Source: Gammaproteobacteria bacterium
GTDB taxonomy: Bacteria > Pseudomonadota > Gammaproteobacteria > Granulosicoccales > Granulosicoccaceae
Direction of reading: 5' to 3'
Assembly (NCBI GenBank): GCA_020444765.1
Contig: JAGRHW010000201.1
Coordinates: 1 to 6,578 of the forward strand
Length of the DNA stretch: 6,578 bases
Below, one piece after another: positions 1-5,357 of this stretch; positions within the stretch are counted from its first letter, which is position 1, and every line of letters begins with the position of its first letter. The notes below the pieces were generated by a model. The model ran no database searches, was not told where the DNA came from, and saw nothing but the letters and a program-made list of their open reading frames with translations. The translations under genes and the position numbers were made by a program.

Positions 1-1
1 G

Positions 2-1168
2 CGCGGTGACCGGGTTTGTCATCAGCGTTGCGTGTTGTTCCAGGAACAAAGGGTCGATTGCCACGGTCCGGTGCGGATCGAGTGCTTCATTCAGTGCGGC
101 CTCGGTGCAATCCAGTCCCAGCGGCAAGACAAGGCAGATGGCGTCGTCCGAGGGGCGTTCGCCCTTGTCGACCGTGATGCCGGCATCCTGCAAGCGCTGG
201 CTGAGCAGCGCTTTTGCGGCAGAATCCGACTGGCTGATCCAGAAACTTTGTCCGCCGGGAGCAGGTGCTTCAGCTGGTGCTGGGAGTTGTGGTTTGCCTT
301 TGTCGTATCGGTAGAAACCCCGGCCGCTTTTTCGGCCAAGCAGTCCCGCTGTCAGGCGTTGCCGGGTGATAGGCGAGGGCCGGTAGCGCGGTTCCTGATA
401 GTATTGTGTGTAGATCGATTCCATTACCGGGTGGGAGACATCGAGTCCGGTCAGATCCAACAGCTCGAAAGGACCGAGTCGAAACCTGGCTGCTGTGCGC
501 AGGGCTTGATCGATCGTTGCTGCATCGGTGATGTTTTCTCCCAGCAGACGCAACGCTTCGGTTAGATAGCCGCGACCCGCGTGGTTAACGATAAAGCCGG
601 GTGTATCACTGACCCGGACCGGCTGATGGCCGAGCCGCAAAGCCAGTTGTGTCAGGCTTTCGGATACGGTCGGTGCGGTGAGGGCGGCATCGATGACTTC
701 GACCAGTTTCATTAGCGGAACAGGGCTGAAAAAATGCAAGCCCGCAACACGTTGTGGATGTTTGCAGACGGAGGCAATGGCGGTAACCAATAGCGAAGAG
801 GTATTGCTGGCCAGCACGCAGTCGGTCGAGACCACGTTTTCAAGTTCGCGAAACAATGCCTGTTTGGCCTGCAGGTCTTCGACGATAGCCTCGACCACAC
901 AGTGGCAGGTGCTCAGTTCCTGCAAGGACGACAGCGGTAAAAGCCGTTCCATGGCTTGTCTGCCCGCGCTTTCCTCCAGCCGGCCCTTGTCGGTCAACAT
1001 GCGGAACGTCTCGCCGAGCGCCGCGCGGGCTTGTTCGGCGGCGCCGTCGAGCTTGTCGTATAACCTGACTTCAAGGCCCGCAAGAGAGGCGATCTGGGCG
1101 ATGCCGCGTCCCATCAGGCCGGTGCCGACGATGCCGAGTACCAGGTTCTGACTCTGCGCATCAAACAT
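2..1168 (-). CDS. 3-hydroxyacyl-CoA dehydrogenase, PaaH/DcaH type (C-terminus cut off by window edge)
   Basis: NAD-dependent oxidation of a 3-hydroxyacyl-CoA to the 3-ketoacyl-CoA in cytosolic beta-oxidation. The frame is open for 389 codons from the ATG at 1168 to the left edge, so the 3' end is missing. Visible parts: an N-terminal Rossmann fold with GIVGTGLMGRGIA (about residues 12-24) and an acidic Asp38 after beta-2, fitting NAD; NTSS (122-125); the catalytic-His motif LHFFSP with His145; Glu157 in KLVEVI; PGFIVNHAGRG (190-200) opening the C-terminal dimerisation domain; and GRKSGRGFYRYD near 278-289. A Pro/Ala-rich linker (about 293-305) then leads into a further domain, as in the long (about 500-residue) PaaH-like enzymes. 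AGGAG lies 9 nt upstream of the start. It is the last visible gene of the badH operon, 68 nt after the nitroreductase gene. Inferred substrate: 3-hydroxypimeloyl-CoA or a shorter dicarboxylyl-CoA. The family is certain, the substrate is not. Confidence 0.93.
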   Translation of the reverse strand, partial: MFDAQSQNLVLGIVGTGLMGRGIAQIASLAGLEVRLYDKLDGAAEQARAALGETFRMLTDKGRLEESAGRQAMERLLPLSSLQELSTCHCVVEAIVEDLQAKQALFRELENVVSTDCVLASNTSSLLVTAIASVCKHPQRVAGLHFFSPVPLMKLVEVIDAALTAPTVSESLTQLALRLGHQPVRVSDTPGFIVNHAGRGYLTEALRLLGENITDAATIDQALRTAARFRLGPFELLDLTGLDVSHPVMESIYTQYYQEPRYRPSPITRQRLTAGLLGRKSGRGFYRYDKGKPQLPAPAEAPAPGGQSFWISQSDSAAKALLSQRLQDAGITVDKGERPSDDAICLVLPLGLDCTEAALNEALDPHRTVAIDPLFLEQHATLMTNPVTA

Positions 1169-1236
1169 TTTCAGTATCTCCTGGTGACAGGCCTGTTATG
1201 TCCTGAAGTGCTTTGCATGACTCTTTACCAAGCAGT

Positions 1237-1926
1237 TCAAGTGTGGCGAACAACGAATTCGTCCAGGGCCGCGCGCTCGGTTTGTAACTGGTTTTCCGGT
1301 GCGGTGGTATCTGCGTAGCCAAGAGCCAGGCCGCAAACGACCTGCTCCTGTGGCGGCAGTGCCAGCACATCAGCGATCAGGCGATGATAGTCGATCCAGG
1401 CGGCTTGCAGGCAGGTGGCCAGGCCACGCGCCTGCGCGGCCAGCACCAGGTTTTGCAGGAACATACCGTAATCCAGCCAGCTTCCACGGGCAAGACGGCG
1501 GTCGATCGTGAACATCATGCCCACCGGCGCGTCAAAAAAACAGAAGTTACGCCGGATCTGAGCGCGCATGCGTGCCGTATCGCCTTTTTTGATGTCGAGC
1601 AGACCGTAGAGATCCCAGCCCACTTTACGACGGCGTGCCAGATACGGCTCGAAAAACTCAGTGGGGTAGTAATTGTATTCCGGTTGGTGCGAAGCATCCT
1701 GCTGGTCGAAAGCGGTGCAAACCGTGTCGATCAGCCGGGCGCGTGTGTTGCCGCCCAGTATATGAACCCGCCAGGGCTGGATATTGTTACCTGACGGTGC
1801 GCGGGCAGCCAGTTTCAGGATCTCGTCGATCAGGAACGGCGCTACCGGGTCCGGCAAAAAGGCGCGAATCGATTGGCGGGATAAAATCACCTGATCTACC
1901 GGATGTGTCGCTCTGTTTTCCGTCAT
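1237..1926 (-). CDS. nitroreductase-family FMN oxidoreductase, function in pathway unknown
   Basis: A 229-residue flavoprotein of the nitroreductase superfamily (PnbA/NfnB-like by appearance). The family binds FMN as a homodimer and uses NAD(P)H to reduce nitro groups, quinones or activated double bonds. Seen in the sequence: the phosphate-binding start SRQSIRAF (16-23), APSGNNIQPW (43-52), the dimer-interface stretch GMFLQNLVLAAQARGLATC (154-172) and the closing GLALGYAD (199-206). The length is normal for the family. I chose the ATG at 1926, which puts SRxSIR at the usual distance from the N-terminus; the frame extends upstream to a TTG at 1986, but those extra 20 residues look non-conserved. 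The Shine-Dalgarno site is weak. It sits between two beta-oxidation genes on the same strand, 49 nt after one and 68 nt before the other, so it is probably co-transcribed. Its physiological substrate cannot be read from the sequence. Confidence 0.9.
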   Translation of the reverse strand: MTENRATHPVDQVILSRQSIRAFLPDPVAPFLIDEILKLAARAPSGNNIQPWRVHILGGNTRARLIDTVCTAFDQQDASHQPEYNYYPTEFFEPYLARRRKVGWDLYGLLDIKKGDTARMRAQIRRNFCFFDAPVGMMFTIDRRLARGSWLDYGMFLQNLVLAAQARGLATCLQAAWIDYHRLIADVLALPPQEQVVCGLALGYADTTAPENQLQTERAALDEFVVRHT

Positions 1927-1975
1927 GATGTCATGTGTGCCTGGGTTGTAGTTGTTCGAATTTGCAAAAAAGTCA

Positions 1976-3133
1976 TCAGCCTGCAAGATGCTCGCGAATC
2001 ATATTGCGCGCGATCACCAGTTGTTGAATCTGGGTCGTGCCCTCGAACAGGCGAAACAGGCGTACGTCACGGTAGAAACGTTCGATACCGTATTCGGCCA
2101 GATAGCCGGCGCCACCGAAAATCTGCACGGCCCGGTCGGCGACACGGCCGCAGGTTTCGGAGGCAAACATTTTGGCGCAAGACGCCTCGGTGCCGACGTC
2201 GAGCCCTTCATCACGTTTGCGGGCGGCATCGAGAACCATGCAGCGGGCGGCGTAGATTTCGGCCTTGCTGTCAGCCAGCATGGCCTGCACCAGCTGGAAT
2301 TCGGCGATGGGTTTGCCGAATTGCTTGCGCTCGCAGGCGTAACGCAAGGCATCCTGCAGCATCCGCTCGGCGGCACCGACCGAAATCGCGGCGATGTTGA
2401 TACGCCCCTTGTCGAGCACTTTCATGGCGGTTTTGAAGCCGACGCCTTCGCGTTCACCGATCAGGTTTTGCGCGGGCACCCGGCAGTTTTCGAAAATCAC
2501 GTCACAGGTATGCGCGCCACGATGGCCCATTTTCCGGTCCGGCTTACCCAGCGACAGGCCGGGTGTGTCACGTTCCACAATAAAGGCGGAAATACCGCTT
2601 GCGCCTTTTTTCTGCGGATCGGTACGCGCCATGACGGTGAAGATGCCGGCTTCCGGCGCGTTGGTGATATAGCGTTTGGTGCCGTTCAGCAGATAGCTGT
2701 CGCCGTCGCGTTGCGCCGTAGTGCGCAGGCTGGCGGCATCCGAGCCGCTGTCCGGTTCGGTCAGGGCAAAGGAGCCGATCAGTTCTCCGGTGACCAGGCG
2801 CGGCAGGTAGCGCGACTTTTGCGCCTGGGTGCCGTCGATGACGATGCCCTGCCCGCCGATGCCGTTATTGGTGGCGAACAGAGAGCGGAAGCAGGGCGAG
2901 GCGTGGCCGATTTCGAACGTGGCGAGCACTTCTTCCTCCATGCTCAGGCCCATGCCGTCATACTCTTCAGGGATAGAGAGCCCGAACAGGCCGAGGCTCT
3001 TCATCTCCTCGACGATGTCTTCTGGAATACGGTCGGTTTCGGCAACCACGCCCTCGTTGGGGATCAGCCGCTCGCGCACGAAGCGGCCGATGGTATCGAG
3101 CAACAGATTGAGCGTTTCCTGGTCTCGGATCAT
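1976..3133 (-). CDS. acyl-CoA dehydrogenase, glutaryl-CoA dehydrogenase/DcaA-like; candidate pimeloyl-CoA dehydrogenase
   Basis: FAD-dependent alpha,beta-dehydrogenation of an acyl-CoA, passing electrons to ETF. The 385 residues are full family length. Visible: N-terminal helical domain; FAD/substrate signature ALTEPDSGSDAAS (123-135); KRYITNAPEAGIFTVMAR (153-170), very like the ITNSP...WAR stretch of glutaryl-CoA dehydrogenase; RKQFGKPIAEFQ (269-280); FGGAGYL (339-345); and the catalytic base Glu364 in RLFEGTTQIQ. Arg83 in CFRS lies where glutaryl-CoA dehydrogenase has GYRS, whose Arg binds the distal carboxylate. That points to a dicarboxylyl-CoA substrate, and pimeloyl-CoA, the product of BadI, is the obvious candidate. 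GGAGG lies about 10 nt before the ATG at 3133. It follows badI by 41 nt. The alternative is aliB, because in R. palustris aliB follows badI; the second dehydrogenase in this window makes that less likely. The enzyme class is sure, the substrate is inferred. Confidence 0.92.
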   Translation of the reverse strand: MIRDQETLNLLLDTIGRFVRERLIPNEGVVAETDRIPEDIVEEMKSLGLFGLSIPEEYDGMGLSMEEEVLATFEIGHASPCFRSLFATNNGIGGQGIVIDGTQAQKSRYLPRLVTGELIGSFALTEPDSGSDAASLRTTAQRDGDSYLLNGTKRYITNAPEAGIFTVMARTDPQKKGASGISAFIVERDTPGLSLGKPDRKMGHRGAHTCDVIFENCRVPAQNLIGEREGVGFKTAMKVLDKGRINIAAISVGAAERMLQDALRYACERKQFGKPIAEFQLVQAMLADSKAEIYAARCMVLDAARKRDEGLDVGTEASCAKMFASETCGRVADRAVQIFGGAGYLAEYGIERFYRDVRLFRLFEGTTQIQQLVIARNMIREHLAG

Positions 3134-3174
3134 GATCTGTATTCCTCCACGACCGCCCGCTTCAGCGGCGAAAT

Positions 3175-3957
3175 TTATTTCTGATGTTTACGAAAATCCG
3201 GCTTGCGTTTTTCGCGGAAGGCGTTACCGCCTTCAGCAGATTCTGCAGTTTCGTAATACAGCTTCAGTGCATGCATGGCAAGTCCGCCCATGCCACGAAT
3301 CATCTCGCTGTCGACGTTAAAGGATTTTTTCGCCAGTGCGATGGCCGTCGGGCTTTTTTCGTTGATTTCGTCACACCACTTTTTGACTTCGGCATCGAGC
3401 TGATCCAGCGGTACCACGGCGTTGACCAGGCCCATCTGCAAGGCTTCCTGGGCTGAGTAACGGCGGCACAGATACCAGATTTCGCGGGCCTTTTTCTCTC
3501 CGACCACGCGTGACAAGAGAGCAGTGCCGAAACCGGGATCGACCGAGCCGACCCTGGGGCCTGCCTGGCCGAGCTGCGCATTGTCGGAGGCGATGGCCAG
3601 ATCACAAATCGTGACCAGCACATTGCCGCCACCTATCGCAAAACCATTGACACGTGCGATCACTGGTTTGGCGATATCGCGGATAACGCTTTGCATTTCC
3701 TCGATCGGCAGGCCGATAACACCGCGCCCGCCGTAGCCGCCATCGTGCGAACTCTGGTCGCCGCCCGTGCAGAAGGCTTTTTCGCCGGCACCGGTCAATA
3801 CTACAACTCCGATGCTACGATCGTTGTCTGCGTCCTTGAAGGCGTGAATCATTTCCTCGCAGGTCTGGGCGCGGAAAGCATTGTATTGTTGGGGTCGGTT
3901 GATAGTGATAGTGGCTGTGCCGTCGGCCTTGGTATAGAGAATATCCTGGTATTCCAT
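3175..3957 (-). CDS. badI: 2-ketocyclohexane-1-carboxyl-CoA hydrolase (ring opening to pimeloyl-CoA)
   Basis: A crotonase-superfamily enzyme, close to MenB, that adds water to 2-ketocyclohexanecarboxyl-CoA and cleaves the ring to pimeloyl-CoA. The 260 residues match the length I recall for R. palustris BadI, and the resemblance runs end to end. Visible: NRPQQYNAFR (20-29); first oxyanion-hole segment FCTGGDQSSHDG (62-73); second oxyanion segment GFAIGGGNV (105-113); GPRVGSVDPGFG (133-144), where Asp140 is the active-site acid shared with MenB and BadI; VVGEKKAREIWYLC (151-164); and KLYYETAES near 232-240, whose tyrosines are candidates for the catalytic C-terminal Tyr. GAGG lies 8 nt before the ATG at 3957. 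It is 39 nt after badH, in the same order as in R. palustris, so the two act in sequence. A generic enoyl-CoA hydratase or MenB is the alternative, but the BadI-specific stretches argue against it. Confidence 0.93.
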   Translation of the reverse strand: MEYQDILYTKADGTATITINRPQQYNAFRAQTCEEMIHAFKDADNDRSIGVVVLTGAGEKAFCTGGDQSSHDGGYGGRGVIGLPIEEMQSVIRDIAKPVIARVNGFAIGGGNVLVTICDLAIASDNAQLGQAGPRVGSVDPGFGTALLSRVVGEKKAREIWYLCRRYSAQEALQMGLVNAVVPLDQLDAEVKKWCDEINEKSPTAIALAKKSFNVDSEMIRGMGGLAMHALKLYYETAESAEGGNAFREKRKPDFRKHQK

Positions 3958-3996
3958 AAGTTGATCCTCGAAAAATTGATGGATAGGGGCGGGGCG

Positions 3997-4764
3997 TCAG
4001 CCCGCCATGGTCAGCCCGCCGGAAACGCTGATGACCTGGCCGGTGATAAAGGCTGCCTCGTCACTGGCGAGGAAAGCCACGATGCCGGGCAGGTCTTCCG
4101 GCTGACCAAGCCGCCCGAAGGGGATGGCCCGGGTCAGCGCGCCTTTGAGTTTTTCGCCCCGTTCGCCTTCGCCAGCGAAATCCTGGAACAGCGGCGTGTC
4201 GGTCGGGCCCGGGCAGACCACGTTGATATTGATTTGCTTGCGTGCCAGCTCGCGCGCCATGGTTTTGGAAAAAGCCACCAGGCCGCCCTTGCAAAATGCG
4301 TAGACGGCCTCGCCGGAGGAGCCGACCCGTGCCGCATCGGAAGCAATGTTGATGACGCGGCCACTGCCTCGCTCGGCCATGTCGCTCAGGACGGCATGAT
4401 GCATATAGAGTGCGCCGTAGAGATTGATATCAACGATTTGTTTCCAGAGTTCGGCATCGGTCTTGAGAAAAGGCGCGGCCTTGTCCCAGCCGGCATTATT
4501 GACCAGTATGTCGACCGGCCCGAGTTTTTCGCGTGTTGCCTCTACAGCGGAGATTACCGAGGCTTGCGAGGTGAGGTCGACCGGCAGGGCGAGGGCATTG
4601 CCACCGTTTGTCCGGATGTCGCTGGCTACAGTCTCAGCGGTTTGTTCGTTGATATCCAATATTGCTACTTTGGCACCGTCCTCGGCAAAACGCCTGCAGA
4701 TGGCTGAACCGATACCGCCGCCTCCGCCGGTGACTATGACTACTTTGTCTTGTAAGCCTTTCAT
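3997..4764 (-). CDS. badH: 2-hydroxycyclohexane-1-carboxyl-CoA dehydrogenase (SDR family)
   Basis: A short-chain dehydrogenase that oxidises 2-hydroxycyclohexanecarboxyl-CoA to the 2-keto compound with NAD, supplying the substrate of BadI. The 255 residues are the length I recall for R. palustris BadH. Visible: nucleotide-binding TGGGGGIG (12-19), Asp37 at the end of beta-2 (NAD rather than NADP), NNAG (89-92), Asn114, catalytic Ser142, Tyr155 and Lys159 (GEAVYAFCKGG), PGPTDTP (185-191), and the C-terminal TGQVISVSGG (241-250). The frame is open far upstream to 4917, but the ATG at 4764 follows GGAGG by 6 nt and gives the family's usual N-terminus, so it is the start. It is the first gene of the minus-strand operon and is divergent from the badR-like regulator. 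Without the badI neighbour it could only be called an SDR; with it the assignment is strong. Confidence 0.92.
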   Translation of the reverse strand: MKGLQDKVVIVTGGGGGIGSAICRRFAEDGAKVAILDINEQTAETVASDIRTNGGNALALPVDLTSQASVISAVEATREKLGPVDILVNNAGWDKAAPFLKTDAELWKQIVDINLYGALYMHHAVLSDMAERGSGRVINIASDAARVGSSGEAVYAFCKGGLVAFSKTMARELARKQININVVCPGPTDTPLFQDFAGEGERGEKLKGALTRAIPFGRLGQPEDLPGIVAFLASDEAAFITGQVISVSGGLTMAG

Positions 4765-4777
4765 TCTTGTCCTCCGC

Positions 4778-4793
4778 GGCCCACTGCCGGGCC
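4778..4793 (-). other. short GC hairpin in the badH leader
   Basis: GGCCC and GGGCC arms of 5 perfect pairs flank a 6-nt loop. The hairpin ends 2 bases before the GGAGG ribosome-binding site of badH (4771-4775), so if transcribed it would sit in the 5' leader next to the site. No T-run follows on the minus strand; on the plus strand it is followed only by TTATTAA. The function is unknown and it may be chance. Confidence 0.3.
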
Positions 4794-4818
4794 TTATTAA
4801 AAATAGTTGCTTGTTGTA

Positions 4819-4842
4819 TTCAGAACCCGTTTTGGGTTTGAA
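4819..4842. promoter_or_regulatory. inverted repeat, candidate operator for the MarR-type regulator
   Basis: The arms TTCAGAACCC (4819-4828) and GGGTTTGAA (4834-4842) are complementary except for one bulged base, around a 5-bp centre. MarR proteins bind as dimers to such imperfect palindromes, typically between divergent genes. The repeat falls between the tentative -35 and -10 elements of badH, where a bound repressor would block transcription. The binding protein is inferred, not shown. Confidence 0.45.
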
Positions 4843-4870
4843 TAGCCACCAATCAGTACAGGGCTTATCG

Positions 4871-5341
4871 ATGAAAGATCTTTCTACCGAAAAAAACCTT
4901 GCCTCGATCGAAATCAATAACCGTTTGTTTTTCCGTTTCTTTCAGGCTGCCAACACACTGCACACCAAGGGCACGCAGGCGCTGGACGAATTTTGTATAA
5001 CCACCCAGCAGTGGTCGGTGCTTGGCGCCTTGTCGCGCCCGCAGGCAGCCGAGGGGATGAGCGTTAACGAGCTTTCCCGTTATCTTCTGGTCAGCCGCCA
5101 GAACCTGACCGGCATTCTCAGGCGGCTTGAAGCCGCCGGTTATATCGAGCGAACACCCGGCGAAGAAGATCGCCGTTCGCGCAGAATCTGCCTGACCGCG
5201 GATGGTGAACAACTCTGGACCCGGTTGGCCGATCCGATTGCGCATTTTTACGACGCGGCGCTGAAAGGCTTGTCCTTTGACGATCGTCTGGCGTTTATCC
5301 ACTACATCAGCCTGCTGCAGAAAAATATGTCCAAACTCTGA
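4871..5341 (+). CDS. badR: MarR-family transcriptional regulator, BadR-like
   Basis: A 156-residue winged-helix regulator. Seen: N-terminal helices for dimerisation (about 12-55), a helix-turn-helix with MSVNELSRYLLVSRQNLTG (63-81) and recognition helix ILRRLEAAGYIER (82-94), a basic wing EEDRRSRRICLT (98-109), and a C-terminal dimer helix (about 120-156). This is the standard MarR layout and length. The ATG at 4871 has AGGG 7 nt upstream; the frame stays open much further upstream, antisense to badH, but that part is not MarR-like. It is divergent from badH, the same arrangement as R. palustris badR, which represses the badH operon until a CoA-thioester intermediate accumulates. By analogy this protein should repress badH and perhaps the aliB-like gene. 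MarR membership is secure; BadR is inferred mainly from context. Confidence 0.88.
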   Translation: MKDLSTEKNLASIEINNRLFFRFFQAANTLHTKGTQALDEFCITTQQWSVLGALSRPQAAEGMSVNELSRYLLVSRQNLTGILRRLEAAGYIERTPGEEDRRSRRICLTADGEQLWTRLADPIAHFYDAALKGLSFDDRLAFIHYISLLQKNMSKL

Positions 5342-5342
5342 G

Positions 5343-5357
5343 CGGGCATCAAGCCCG
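5343..5357. terminator. weak hairpin at the badR/aliB convergent junction
   Basis: CGGGC (5343-5347) and GCCCG (5353-5357) form a perfect 5-bp stem with a 5-nt loop. It begins right after the badR stop codon and covers the stop codon and last codons of the converging aliB-like gene. Neither strand has a T-run after it, so it is at best a weak bidirectional terminator, or a 3'-end stabiliser. Confidence 0.25.

Larger units (their letters stand above)
4765..4870. promoter_or_regulatory. divergent badH-badR promoter/operator region
   Basis: This 106-bp non-coding, AT-rich stretch lies between the start codons of badH (minus) and the badR-like gene (plus). It must hold the start of the badH operon and probably that of badR. 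On the minus strand, TTCAAA (4837-4842) is followed after 18 nt by TACAAC (4813-4818), each 4 of 6 matches to sigma-70 consensus, as a tentative badH promoter. I could not pick a convincing badR promoter. In R. palustris BadR represses the badH operon, so an operator is expected here; the inverted repeat at 4819-4842 is the best candidate. Confidence 0.6.

Noticed and set aside
1161..1370. A 69-codon minus-strand frame overlapping the nitroreductase 3' end and reaching the 3-hydroxyacyl-CoA dehydrogenase start.
   Set aside because: It overlaps a real gene in another frame over half its length and shows no family features or ribosome-binding site.
1927..1986. TTG-initiated N-terminal extension of the nitroreductase.
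   Set aside because: It would add 20 Asn/Asp-rich residues not typical of the family and overlap the preceding gene; the internal ATG at 1926 fits the usual N-terminus.
1952..3184. A 410-codon open frame on the plus strand, antisense to the acyl-CoA dehydrogenase gene and longer than it.
   Set aside because: The minus-strand frame encodes a full, motif-complete acyl-CoA dehydrogenase. The antisense product shows no recognisable family, and such shadows are common in GC-rich genes with biased third positions.
3691..4707. A 338-codon plus-strand open frame spanning badI and badH in antisense.
   Set aside because: It crosses two well-supported genes and their gap, has no convincing ribosome-binding site or domain, and reads as a codon-bias shadow.
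4800..4815. Resemblance between TAGTTGCTTG in the badH-badR region and TAGTTTACTT at the right-edge palindrome, as a shared BadR site.
   Set aside because: The match needs a one-base gap, and the first copy has no dyad symmetry, so it is within chance for AT-rich DNA.
4424..4870. Upstream extension of the badR frame (about 149 codons) as a longer regulator.
   Set aside because: The extension is antisense to badH and not MarR-like. The ATG at 4871 gives a normal-length MarR protein with its own ribosome-binding site.
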